A DNA stretch of 7,721 nucleotides from Candidatus Bipolaricaulota bacterium (GCA_018399865.1 JAGYNL010000210.1:1-7721), one strand, 5' to 3'; counted from the stretch's first letter, positions 1 to 5,883 are shown. Notes: generated from the sequence alone by a model not told the origin. Program-made: numbers and translations.

Positions 1-348
1 CTTGTCTGCAATGTCAGTAGGAAGAGGGAACGTCCGCTGGAACCTACCGTACTGTCGTCCTACCCGGAAGTAATTCTCCTCTTTTACGTCTTCACTTCGT
101 TTCATCTCCCCTGAGATGCAGAGGCTATCGTCCTCAATCTTGATTGACACATCTTCCTTCTTCGCCCCCGGAAGCTCTGTCTCAATAACTAGCTTACCAT
201 CCTTTTCGTAGATATCGCTGCGACCAAAGCTTGGGGATACATCAACGCCCACGTTATGGAAATCCCTAAAGAAGTCATCAAAGATCCTCCCTAAACCACT
301 TTCCAAAAGCAACGGTTGCGTCCAAATACTTGGAAGTCTGCTTGCCAT
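1..348 (-). CDS. hsp20: Hsp20 / alpha-crystallin family small heat-shock protein (3' end cut by window edge)
   Basis: ATP-independent holdase chaperone of the cytoplasm that binds unfolding proteins and keeps them refoldable. Only the first 116 residues are visible and the reading frame is still open at base 1, so the C-terminal part (end of the alpha-crystallin domain and the IxI tail) lies outside. The short N-terminal arm is residues 1-40 (MASRLPSIWTQPLLLES then GLGRIFDDFF). The alpha-crystallin domain begins at about residue 43 (SDIYEKDGKLVIETELPGAK) and continues through KEDVSIKIEDDSLCISGE and YGRFQRTFPLP, all typical of bacterial class A Hsp20. The ATG is chosen because a full AGGAGGT ribosome site lies at 356-362, 7 bases upstream. 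Expression is probably heat-inducible: two CIRCE-like operators cover the promoter. The family call is firm; the full length cannot be seen. Confidence 0.95.
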   Translation of the reverse strand, partial: MASRLPSIWTQPLLLESGLGRIFDDFFRDFHNVGVDVSPSFGRSDIYEKDGKLVIETELPGAKKEDVSIKIEDDSLCISGEMKRSEDVKEENYFRVGRQYGRFQRTFPLPTDIADK

Positions 349-372
349 AGTACTAACCTCCTATATTCTTTA

Positions 373-399
373 TTAGCAGTCTACCTATTGAACTGCTAC
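373..399. promoter_or_regulatory. CIRCE-like operator, leader copy
   Basis: The half-sites are TTAGCAGTC (373-381) and AACTGCTAC (391-399) with a 9-base spacer, sharing base 399 with the neighbouring operator. The copy lies at the expected transcription start and in the leader of hsp20. In the mRNA the arms could pair into a 5' stem-loop, as reported for CIRCE in other heat-shock transcripts, where it also affects mRNA stability. The two centres are 26 bp apart. Confidence 0.75.
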
Positions 400-425
400 T
401 AGCAGTGTAGCACGTTGACTGCTAA
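399..425. promoter_or_regulatory. CIRCE-like operator, promoter-proximal copy
   Basis: On the plus strand the half-sites are CTAGCAGTG (399-407) and GACTGCTAA (417-425), separated by exactly 9 bases. This is the 9-N9-9 layout of CIRCE, the HrcA operator (TTAGCACTC-N9-GAGTGCTAA). Every half-site carries the core TAGCAGT instead of TAGCACT, a consistent one-base change. The site covers the hsp20 -10 and most of its spacer and abuts the -35 of the divergent yidD promoter. HrcA is inferred from spacing and similarity; no hrcA gene is in the window. Confidence 0.75.
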
Positions 426-432
426 TTGTCAA
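404..432 (-). promoter_or_regulatory. sigma-A-type promoter of hsp20
   Basis: Reading the minus strand, TTGACA (427-432) is a perfect -35, followed by a 17-base spacer and TACACT (404-409) as -10. TGC directly before the -10 gives an extended -10 (TGN). The expected start is near base 397, leaving a leader of about 49 bases that contains the SD. Both CIRCE-like dyads overlap this promoter or the start of the transcript, so repressor binding would exclude RNA polymerase. Confidence 0.85.
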
Positions 433-454
433 GTACCTGGCTCGATGTTATACT
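426..454 (+). promoter_or_regulatory. extended -10 promoter of yidD, overlapping the hsp20 -35
   Basis: TTGTCA (426-431), a 17-base spacer, and TATACT (449-454) preceded by TGT make a strong extended -10 promoter. Its -35 overlaps the opposite-strand hsp20 -35 by five bases. Only nine bases separate the -10 from the yidD ATG, so the transcript should start at or within a few bases of the start codon. Confidence 0.8.
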
Positions 455-463
455 TATCAAGCG

Positions 464-673
464 ATGAAAAGGATACTCATAGCAGTGATAACAGCATACC
501 AACGGTTCATTTCACCACTGTTTCCATCACGCTGCCGTTTCTATCCAACGTGTTCACAGTATGGGAAGGAGGCAATTGCTAAGTACGGCGCCTTGAAGGG
601 ATCCTATTTGGCAATTAGGAGAGTGTTACGTTGTAATCAGTTTCACCCCGGCGGATTTGACCCCGTGCCGTAG
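464..673 (+). CDS. yidD: YidD, membrane protein insertion efficiency factor
   Basis: Small membrane-associated protein that helps the YidC/Sec route insert inner-membrane proteins. At 69 residues it is near the usual 70-85. The family signature is complete: [20 protein letters not shown] (residues 13-32), [20 protein letters not shown] (41-60) and a GGFDPVP end, with Cys24, Cys30 and Cys57. A basic, amphipathic N-terminus ([15 protein letters not shown]) fits membrane attachment. The ATG is forced: reading upstream in frame there is no ATG, GTG or TTG before a TGA at 416-418. There is no Shine-Dalgarno (the preceding bases are TTATCAAGCG) and a -10 ends nine bases upstream, so translation is probably leaderless. 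The gene stands apart from the usual rpmH-rnpA-yidD-yidC cluster. rsmI follows after 63 bases with no terminator seen and may be cotranscribed. Confidence 0.95.
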   Translation: MKRILIAVITAYQRFISPLFPSRCRFYPTCSQYGKEAIAKYGALKGSYLAIRRVLRCNQFHPGGFDPVP

Positions 674-736
674 TGAGTAACCATGAGCAGGTAAGCGACT
701 GATAGACTTAGACTTTCCTACCGGAGGAAAGCGATC

Positions 737-1570
737 ATGCCTGGAATTCTTTATATTGTTTCCACCCCCATAGGAAATCTCCATGATATAAGCCTACGAG
801 CAATAGCTACGCTACGCAAAGTAGACTTCATAATTGCTGAAGACACACGCAACACGCGACATTTGCTTTCGCATTATCACATCACAACACCCTTTGCAAG
901 TAGTTACTATAATGGGGTAGAACAAGAACGTATCGAGGGCCTGTTAAAGTTGCTTAACGACGGCAAGGATTTAGCATTGGTCAGTGACGCTGGTACACCC
1001 CTTGTAAGCGACCCAGGATACCCTTTAGTTCACGCAGCCATAGGTAGCGGAATCAAGGTAGTCCCTATCCCAGGAGCAACAGCAATGCTAGCTAGCCTTG
1101 TTGCCTCAGGCCTACCCACAGATCGCTTCGCTTTTGATGGAGCTCTGCCACGCAAAGATGTCCAGAAACAAAAATACTTAGAGGAAATAACCAAAGAAAC
1201 AAGAACTACAATCGTCCATTCCTCGCCGCACCGCCTGCTTTTAGACCTAGAGGCCATCGCCGCCATTATGCCCGAACGTCACATTGTGCTTGCCCGAGAG
1301 GTAACCAAGCTGCACGAGGAATTCTTGCGTGGCACCGCTGAGATAATCCTCGAGCACCTACGTGCGCGTGGAACGCAAGTTAAAGGCGAATGTGTCTTGA
1401 TTTTAGAGGGTACCAAACATTCTACAAAGAACGATGAGCAAGATCAGGCAGAAAAGCTGGCTTACCTACTTAAGAAAGAAGAAATATCAACCAAGGCCGC
1501 TACGCAGATTTTGATGCTGGCATTAAATCTAAAACGCAACGACGCTTATAGGTTACTACACAGAACCTAG
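737..1570 (+). CDS. rsmI: RsmI, 16S rRNA (cytidine1402-2'-O)-methyltransferase
   Basis: SAM-dependent enzyme that methylates the 2'-OH of C1402 in 16S rRNA at the ribosomal P site. The 277 residues match the family length. Tetrapyrrole-methylase-fold motifs appear in order: LYIVSTPIGNLHDISLRA (residues 5-22), FIIAEDTRNT (31-40), LALVSDAGTPLVSDPGYPLV (79-98), the SAM-loop segment PIPGATAMLASLVASGLPTD (110-129), and FAFDGALPRK (131-140). The common YESPHR motif reads HSSPHR (161-166), a modest deviation. The C-terminal tail (about 230-277) is the small helical domain often seen in RsmI. The ATG is supported by GGAGG at 723-727, nine bases upstream. The stop overlaps the stop of the convergent YkuK-family gene by four bases (CTAG). 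It is probably transcribed from the yidD promoter, since no convincing promoter was seen in the 63-base gap. Confidence 0.96.
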   Translation: MPGILYIVSTPIGNLHDISLRAIATLRKVDFIIAEDTRNTRHLLSHYHITTPFASSYYNGVEQERIEGLLKLLNDGKDLALVSDAGTPLVSDPGYPLVHAAIGSGIKVVPIPGATAMLASLVASGLPTDRFAFDGALPRKDVQKQKYLEEITKETRTTIVHSSPHRLLLDLEAIAAIMPERHIVLAREVTKLHEEFLRGTAEIILEHLRARGTQVKGECVLILEGTKHSTKNDEQDQAEKLAYLLKKEEISTKAATQILMLALNLKRNDAYRLLHRT

Positions 1571-2052
1571 GTGTACTTATCAGCAACCGAAGAGGCGGCG
1601 TAAGCCTGGGGCTTAATGCGAACGGCGAAGCCGCTTCCGATAATCATGCCTACAACTTCATCGATCATCTCTTTGGTAGGCCCTTTCTCACCAATATCAA
1701 CGTGTATCTCTAGGTTAAACGACAATAGACTTAGGCTTGACAAACCCTTCAGCAAACGCTGCGCCAGCTCGAAGGAAAGCCAGGCCTCCCGCCAAATCCG
1801 CTGCCGCAGGGAGAATGTCTTATTCTCACGCACCCTCTTCCAGTAATACCGTCCGCCCTTGCCTATCTTATGCACAACGATTGCGCTGACGTAATCTACA
1901 TGTAACCCATTAACCGAGGAATCCGTTCCTACAAGTATCTCGTAACGCGCCTTAGGATCAGCACTCATCTCCCCGATAATTGCTTCTATCATAGCATCAA
2001 ACGACAGCTCCCCGGCATGGGGGTTATAGAACTTTTCGTCGATCATTGGCAT
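1567..2052 (-). CDS. ykuK: YkuK-family (DUF458) RNase H-like protein
   Basis: The 161 residues have the signature of the YkuK/DUF458 family, predicted to have a ribonuclease H-like fold; its biological role is not established. Visible features are the N-terminal KFYNPHAGELSFDAMIEAI (7-25), the first acidic strand ILVGTDSSVN (39-48, Asp44), IVVHKIGKGGRYYWKR (58-73), the acidic motif IHVDIGEKGPTK (116-127, Asp119) and the typical end AYAASSVADKYT (150-161, Asp158). Asp44, Asp119 and Asp158, perhaps with Glu89, could form the metal site by analogy with RNase H; this is inference. Met1 and Met3 are both possible starts, and a TAG lies three codons upstream of Met1. No good SD is visible. The gene follows the kinase stop by 29 bases in the same direction, so it probably belongs to the two-component operon. 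Its end overlaps rsmI by four bases. Confidence 0.85.
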   Translation of the reverse strand: MPMIDEKFYNPHAGELSFDAMIEAIIGEMSADPKARYEILVGTDSSVNGLHVDYVSAIVVHKIGKGGRYYWKRVRENKTFSLRQRIWREAWLSFELAQRLLKGLSSLSLLSFNLEIHVDIGEKGPTKEMIDEVVGMIIGSGFAVRIKPQAYAASSVADKYT

Positions 2053-2081
2053 ATTATGCTACACCGTGTTACGCCAGTATG

Positions 2082-3461
2082 TCAAGAAGTCGGAAGCAGA
2101 ATGGTGAAACATGCTCCTCCTTCCAAGCGGTTGCTAGCGGTTATTCTCCCTCCATGGGCTTCAACCCATTGCTTAGCGATTGCTAGACCAAGCCCGCTTC
2201 CTCCGGCAGCCCGAGTTCGAGCTTCATCTCCTCGATAGAATCGCTCGAACAAATGGGGGAGGTCTTTGTCTGAGATTCCAGGGCCTTGATCGACTATTTG
2301 CATAAGAATCATTTTCTCCGCCTTATCTATCTCTAGGCGAATCTCCATTCCCTCTGGAGTGTAACGTACTGCATTACTTAAAAGATTTCCGAGCACTTGA
2401 CGAATGCGCATCGAATCTATGTTTATCACGAGAGTATCCTGAGGGGCAACCACCATCACACGGGGCTTGCTGTCCAAGGAAACGTTCACCGTCTCTGCTA
2501 CCTGGTTTGCCATAGCAACGATATCAGTCGGTTCCTTGGAAAGCCGCAGTTCACCAGCTTCTGCAAGGGCAAGATCACGCAAGTCATCGATCAATTTACC
2601 TAGATGCAAGGTCTCCTCGTAGATAGGGGCAATGGTCTCCGAATCAGGCGAATAAACACCATCAAGGATCGCCTCCAAGTTCCCTTGTATTATTGTTACT
2701 GGCGTACGTAGCTCATGGGCAATATCCGCGGTCATGGTCTTTCGTACCTTCTCTGACCTGCTAAGATACTCGACCATTCGGTTGAAGGAACGCCCCAAGC
2801 GCCCGAATTCATCATGCGCCTTTACTAACACTCGCTGGGAGAGATCTCCGCTAGCTATTCTCTCAGTGGCGCGTGTAAGGAGACGTAAAGGTGATAGCAC
2901 CTGAGATATCAGTATGACAGACAACAATATAGCAACCCCAGAAGCAATACCGCCCCCAAGGAGCGCAGATTTTTTAGCTGATGACAAAAACTCTTCCTCA
3001 GCCGGCGGAAGAGGTGAATTGCTATTGTCGATAACAAGAGTCCCGATCTGTTTTCCACCCTCGCGAATGGGATATCCGGAAGCTATCTGATCCTTCGGAA
3101 GTTGCGTACCTATCAAATCTTGCTGCGTAGAGACTACAACTACGCGATTCTCATCAGTCAAGGAGAAGTCGCCGCCCACTAGGGACGTCCGCCTAACTAT
3201 TAGTTGCCCATTTACCATCAGTGAATACTGAGTAAATAATAGCCTCTCTGCTCCTTGCCAACTTCCAGTGCGGATACGGTACTCCGCTAACACCCCGCAG
3301 AGCTGATTAGCAGTCTGGTCACGTGTCTGTTCGTTGTAATCAGCAAAACCAGCGGTAATAGAACGCGCGGTCATAAAGTAGACCAAAGCAATGGCAACAA
3401 GAATAACAACTCCAAAAGAAAGACCTAGCTTCAAAGCAAAAGGAACATTTCTGTGCAACAT
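2082..3461 (-). CDS. membrane sensor histidine kinase (HAMP-HisKA-HATPase, BaeS-like)
   Basis: Sensor of a two-component pair, 459 residues. Segments in order: a first membrane helix (about 12-31), an extracytoplasmic sensor region of some 130 residues (32-165) of unrecognised type, a second helix (about 167-189), a HAMP linker (190-237), and the HisKA domain with H-box DIAHELRTP, His249 being the phosphorylation site. The ATPase domain follows, with N-box QVLGNLLSNAVRY (Asn359, Asn363), G1 box DQGPGIS (Asp391), F-box LFERFYRG and G2 box GGSGLGLAIAK (420-430). All catalytic motifs are intact. The start codon lies one base after the regulator's stop (TAG-A-ATG), which suggests translational coupling; the only upstream purine tract (GAGAAAAG) is inside the regulator's last codons. 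Its partner is the adjacent response regulator. The signal sensed cannot be read from the sequence; resemblance to envelope-stress kinases such as BaeS is architectural only. Confidence 0.95.
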   Translation of the reverse strand: MLHRNVPFALKLGLSFGVVILVAIALVYFMTARSITAGFADYNEQTRDQTANQLCGVLAEYRIRTGSWQGAERLLFTQYSLMVNGQLIVRRTSLVGGDFSLTDENRVVVVSTQQDLIGTQLPKDQIASGYPIREGGKQIGTLVIDNSNSPLPPAEEEFLSSAKKSALLGGGIASGVAILLSVILISQVLSPLRLLTRATERIASGDLSQRVLVKAHDEFGRLGRSFNRMVEYLSRSEKVRKTMTADIAHELRTPVTIIQGNLEAILDGVYSPDSETIAPIYEETLHLGKLIDDLRDLALAEAGELRLSKEPTDIVAMANQVAETVNVSLDSKPRVMVVAPQDTLVINIDSMRIRQVLGNLLSNAVRYTPEGMEIRLEIDKAEKMILMQIVDQGPGISDKDLPHLFERFYRGDEARTRAAGGSGLGLAIAKQWVEAHGGRITASNRLEGGACFTILLPTS

Positions 3462-3462
3462 T

Positions 3463-4146
3463 CTACTTTTCTCTTGTAAAGCGATATCCTACCCCGTGTA
3501 CAGTAAGTATGTACTGCGGTTCCTTGGGATCCTGCTCAAGCTTGTGGCGAAGATTCTTCACATGCGTATCTATAGTCCTTGCGAAGGCATCATAAGTATA
3601 GCCTTGCACCTCGCGTAACAGCTGTAGCCTTGTAAACACTTGTCCCGGATGGCGTGCCAGGTAAGCCAAAAGATCAAACTCCGTAGGAGTAAGATCTATT
3701 GGCTCATCATTCACGAACACTTCGCGCGATCGCAGGTCGATCTCCAGTTGCCCTATTATTATGCGCTCATTTGTCCCTGTTTCTCCTTCGATTCTTCGCA
3801 GAACTGCCCGCACGCGGGCAACCAACTCCCGCGGGCTGAACGGCTTAACTACATAGTCGTCCGCGCCAAGCTCAAGTCCTACTACCCTATCCGCCTCTGA
3901 AGCTTTTGCCGTTAGCATAATTATCGGCACAGAGGACACAGAACGAATCTTCTTGGTAACCTCAATACCGCTCATCTTAGGTAGCATCAAATCAAGAACG
4001 ATCAAATCTGGCCCCTTTTCTTCAAACGCGCGAAGGGCCTCCTCCCCATCATAAGCCGTGTACGTCTTGAAACCTTCCTGGTCAAGATAAGCTTTCACAG
4101 TTCGTACTATCATCTCTTCATCGTCGACTATCAGAATGCGTTTCAT
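3463..4146 (-). CDS. OmpR/PhoB-family response regulator
   Basis: Transcription factor of 227 residues, first gene of the operon with the sensor kinase. The receiver domain (1-120) has the acidic pair Asp8-Asp9, phospho-acceptor Asp52 in LIVLDLMLPKMSG, switch Thr79 in IIMLTAKA and Lys101 in DDYVVKPFSPREL, all intact. The winged-helix DNA-binding domain (about 130-226) shows LTPTEFDLLAYLARHPGQVF and the end DTHVKNLRHKL...YILTVHGVGYRF typical of the family. The ATG is forced: upstream in frame there is no start codon before a stop at 4177-4179. There is no Shine-Dalgarno, and a consensus TATAAT ends nine bases before the ATG, so the mRNA is probably leaderless. An inverted repeat at the -35 and an 11-bp direct-repeat array in the same intergenic region are candidate sites for autoregulation and for control of the divergent BioD-DRTGG gene. 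Confidence 0.96.
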   Translation of the reverse strand: MKRILIVDDEEMIVRTVKAYLDQEGFKTYTAYDGEEALRAFEEKGPDLIVLDLMLPKMSGIEVTKKIRSVSSVPIIMLTAKASEADRVVGLELGADDYVVKPFSPRELVARVRAVLRRIEGETGTNERIIIGQLEIDLRSREVFVNDEPIDLTPTEFDLLAYLARHPGQVFTRLQLLREVQGYTYDAFARTIDTHVKNLRHKLEQDPKEPQYILTVHGVGYRFTREK

Positions 4147-4155
4147 AACACACCC

Positions 4156-4161
4156 ATTATA
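4156..4161 (-). promoter_or_regulatory. consensus -10 of the response-regulator operon
   Basis: The minus strand reads TATAAT followed by GGGTGTGTT and then the ATG, so the -10 ends nine bases before the start codon. No good -35 is present: the best hexamer at 16-base spacing is TTAGTA and at 17 is GTTAGT. Weak -35 elements are common at promoters that need an activator. The start site is predicted within about three bases of the ATG. Confidence 0.65.
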
Positions 4162-4178
4162 TGCTATTCTTAGCTGCT

Positions 4179-4199
4179 ACTAACCCTACACAAGTTAGT
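4179..4199. repeat. inverted repeat ACTAAC-N9-GTTAGT at the -35 of the regulator promoter
   Basis: Two perfect 6-base arms (4179-4184 and 4194-4199) are separated by nine bases. The dyad sits where the -35 of the response-regulator promoter should be, so a dimeric protein bound here would affect that promoter directly. Which protein binds is unknown. Chance occurrence of a 6-base dyad is possible; position is the main support. Confidence 0.4.
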
Positions 4200-4289
4200 G
4201 GTTCCTTTTAGGCTTAGTTTTTCGCGCTTGATACTCAGGCTCAGGCGTTTGGTGGTTTCCCAGCACATGTCTAACAGTTTATAGAGTCC

Positions 4290-4328
4290 TTGTGAAGAGG
4301 TTGTGAGCGAAGCATGATCAGGCTGTGA
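4290..4328 (+). promoter_or_regulatory. 11-bp-periodic TTGTGA direct-repeat array, candidate response-regulator binding site
   Basis: TTGTGA (4290-4295), TTGTGA (4301-4306), GCATGA (4312-4317) and CTGTGA (4323-4328) start at exact 11-base intervals; two copies are perfect, one has 5/6 matches and one 3/6. Tandem half-sites with a helical 11-bp period are how OmpR/PhoB-family regulators bind DNA as head-to-tail dimers, and such a regulator is encoded next door. The array lies about 53 to 91 bases upstream of the predicted start of the BioD-DRTGG gene, an activator position. Assignment to this regulator is inference. Confidence 0.5.
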
Positions 4329-4345
4329 GATAGGCTGTACGAACT

Positions 4346-4374
4346 TTGCCCGGTAAGCGCCCTGCCATTATCAT
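4346..4374 (+). promoter_or_regulatory. promoter of the BioD-like/DRTGG gene
   Basis: TTGCCC (4346-4351, 4/6), a 17-base spacer and TATCAT (4369-4374, 5/6) form a plausible sigma-A promoter. The -10 ends nine bases before the ATG, so the transcript should begin at or almost at the start codon. The remainder of the divergent region (about 4200-4289) shows no convincing gene or structure. Confidence 0.6.
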
Positions 4375-4383
4375 CATTGCAAC

Positions 4384-5457
4384 ATGAAAAAGCTGCTGAT
4401 TGTATCCACGGAGGGTCATGCCGGGAAGAGCACGTTAGCCCTTGCTATAGGTCAAGCCATAGCTGAGACCGGGGCATCGTTTTCTTACATCAAGCCAATC
4501 AGTTCTTCTGTGTCCTACGCCACAGGCGAGCCTATCGATCGCGATGCAAAGGCGATCGCGTCTATCCTTAATCTAAAGACAGATATGAAGCAAATTACCC
4601 CTGTTACCATCGAGACCCCTTTCCTACAGGAAGCTATTGAATCAGGCGACCATGGCTTCCGTCGCCGCATTCTGGAGTCCTTCAACCAGGTGACGCAAGG
4701 CAGCGATGTTGCCATCATTGAGGGCAGACAATACCTTGGTTTAGGGTTAACAGTGGGCCTAAGCGACCTCGATCTCGCTGAGATGTTAGACGCTGATGTG
4801 ATTCTAGTAACTCGATATGATGGCGAAGTGTCTATAGATAGAGTCTTATGCGCCTTGCGCCTGTTGGGAAGCCCCAAACATATACTCGGCGTGATTTTCA
4901 ACGCCGTCTCTATGGAGACCCAACTTAACACACTTACAGATGTGTTCGCACCATATATGGATGAACGCGGGGCAGAAGTATTGGGAATAGTGCCCTATGA
5001 TCATTACCTGCATTCGGTGTATGTTGATGAGATAGTAGAGAAGCTGGGTGGACAGGCAGTAACTAGCGTTCCATTAGAAAGTGAAGTTCGCCATTTTAGG
5101 ATAGGCGCCACAGGCGTTGAGTCAGCCATGCGTGTATTCCGCCGCACCCCTGATCTGGGAGTGATCACCGGAGGGGACCGCATTGAAATACAACAAGCAG
5201 CCTTGGAAGTACCTAGCCTCCGCTGCCTTATCCTAACAGGAAATCACCTACCCCAACGAGACATAGTACGCAAGGCAAATGAACAAGACGTGCCAATCAT
5301 CGTAGTTGGCCAGGAGCCAATGGCAGCAGCCGATCTATGTCAAGGCCTTCTTAACCAATCTCGCATTCGACCTGGAGGGCGCCTTAACCGCGCCATCAGC
5401 GTGGTCCGCTCCAACGTGGACATAGCTCGAACATTAGAAAAGGCAACCGACAGTTAG
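4384..5457 (+). CDS. BioD-like P-loop ATPase with C-terminal DRTGG domain
   Basis: The 357 residues form two parts. The N-terminal half (about 1-215) is a dethiobiotin-synthetase-like P-loop domain: Walker A STEGHAGKST (8-17, Lys15), IKPISSS (36-42), VAIIEGRQYLGLGLTVGLSD (108-127) and a nucleotide-site strand ILGVIFNAV (167-175). The C-terminal half carries a DRTGG domain with the core GVITGGDRIEIQQAAL and a conserved end region (PIIVVGQEP). This matches the 'BioD-like N-terminal domain of phosphotransacetylase' group (COG0857-type), here without the Pta catalytic domain. In fused proteins these domains have a regulatory role; the role of the stand-alone form is unknown. The ATG is forced: an in-frame TAA at 4354-4356 lies upstream with no start codon between, and Walker A needs this N-terminus. 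No Shine-Dalgarno is present, so translation is probably leaderless. The stop overlaps the convergent OsmC gene by four bases. Confidence 0.88.
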   Translation: MKKLLIVSTEGHAGKSTLALAIGQAIAETGASFSYIKPISSSVSYATGEPIDRDAKAIASILNLKTDMKQITPVTIETPFLQEAIESGDHGFRRRILESFNQVTQGSDVAIIEGRQYLGLGLTVGLSDLDLAEMLDADVILVTRYDGEVSIDRVLCALRLLGSPKHILGVIFNAVSMETQLNTLTDVFAPYMDERGAEVLGIVPYDHYLHSVYVDEIVEKLGGQAVTSVPLESEVRHFRIGATGVESAMRVFRRTPDLGVITGGDRIEIQQAALEVPSLRCLILTGNHLPQRDIVRKANEQDVPIIVVGQEPMAAADLCQGLLNQSRIRPGGRLNRAISVVRSNVDIARTLEKATDS

Positions 5458-5870
5458 TCTTTAGTTATATGATACTCCCAAGTTACATCTGCCGTCTTAT
5501 TTACCATGTTAGTAATTGGGCAATATCTCTGCATTGATAGCTCTATTGCCTTCTTTGCGTTTGCTTCAGGAATATTGCCCACAAAGCGATACACGAAATG
5601 AATGCGGGTCAGCACCTTGGGGTGCTCCGAAGCACGTTCATCCTCAACCTCCACAGAGAACTCTCTGGGTACTGTCCGCATCTTGCGCAAGATTGAGATA
5701 ACATCCATTCCCGTGCATCCGCTCAGCGCGCACAGCAAAACCTCTACAGGGCGTGAAGCAGTATCGTTACCGCCGACATTTGGGTCGCTGTCCATTAGCA
5801 AAGCGTGGCCACTTTTGCCTCGAGCCACGAACTGCATGCCTTCAACCAACCTGGCATAAGTATTGCCCAT
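5454..5870 (-). CDS. OsmC/Ohr-family protein (thiol peroxidase-like)
   Basis: Cytoplasmic enzyme family that reduces organic hydroperoxides or acts in stress defence using two cysteines. The 138 residues fit the family length. Key features are RPVEVLLCALSGCTGMDVIS (40-59), with family cysteine Cys52 and Glu43, and the second cysteine Cys117 in MQRYCPITN. An extra Cys47 is also present. The sequence is closer to the YhfA-like OsmC subgroup than to Ohr (GCTGMDV rather than the Ohr pattern), so the true substrate is uncertain. The ATG has AGAGGT at 5876-5881, five bases upstream. The gene is divergent from arsR-grx-pdo across 90 bases, which suggests shared redox control. Confidence 0.92.
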   Translation of the reverse strand: MGNTYARLVEGMQFVARGKSGHALLMDSDPNVGGNDTASRPVEVLLCALSGCTGMDVISILRKMRTVPREFSVEVEDERASEHPKVLTRIHFVYRFVGNIPEANAKKAIELSMQRYCPITNMVNKTADVTWEYHITKD

Positions 5871-5883
5871 CTTGTACCTCTCA

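Noticed and set aside
674..736. Separate promoter for rsmI (TAGACT at 703-708)
   Set aside because: No matching -35 is found at 16-18 bases, so read-through from yidD is the simpler account.
1030..1266. Open frame on the minus strand inside rsmI
   Set aside because: It lies wholly within a well-supported gene, matches no family I recognise, and has no ribosome site evidence; it is a shadow of rsmI.
2056..2085. Possible promoter for the YkuK-family gene on the minus strand (TTGACA, 18-base spacer, TAGCAT)
   Set aside because: The -35 is perfect but the -10 is weak (4/6), and the start would fall inside the first codons. Cotranscription with the kinase explains expression more simply.
4234..4245. 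Tandem CTCAGG CTCAGG in the divergent region
   Set aside because: Only two 6-base copies, not phased with the 11-bp array and not near a promoter element.
4320..4338. AGGCTGT repeated with a 5-base gap (12-base period)
   Set aside because: It overlaps the last unit of the TTGTGA array and is out of phase with it; two copies alone are weak evidence for a separate site.
4515..4931. 138-codon open frame on the minus strand inside the BioD-DRTGG gene
   Set aside because: It is antisense to a clear P-loop domain, and its low-complexity Ser/Arg-rich translation is typical of a shadow frame.
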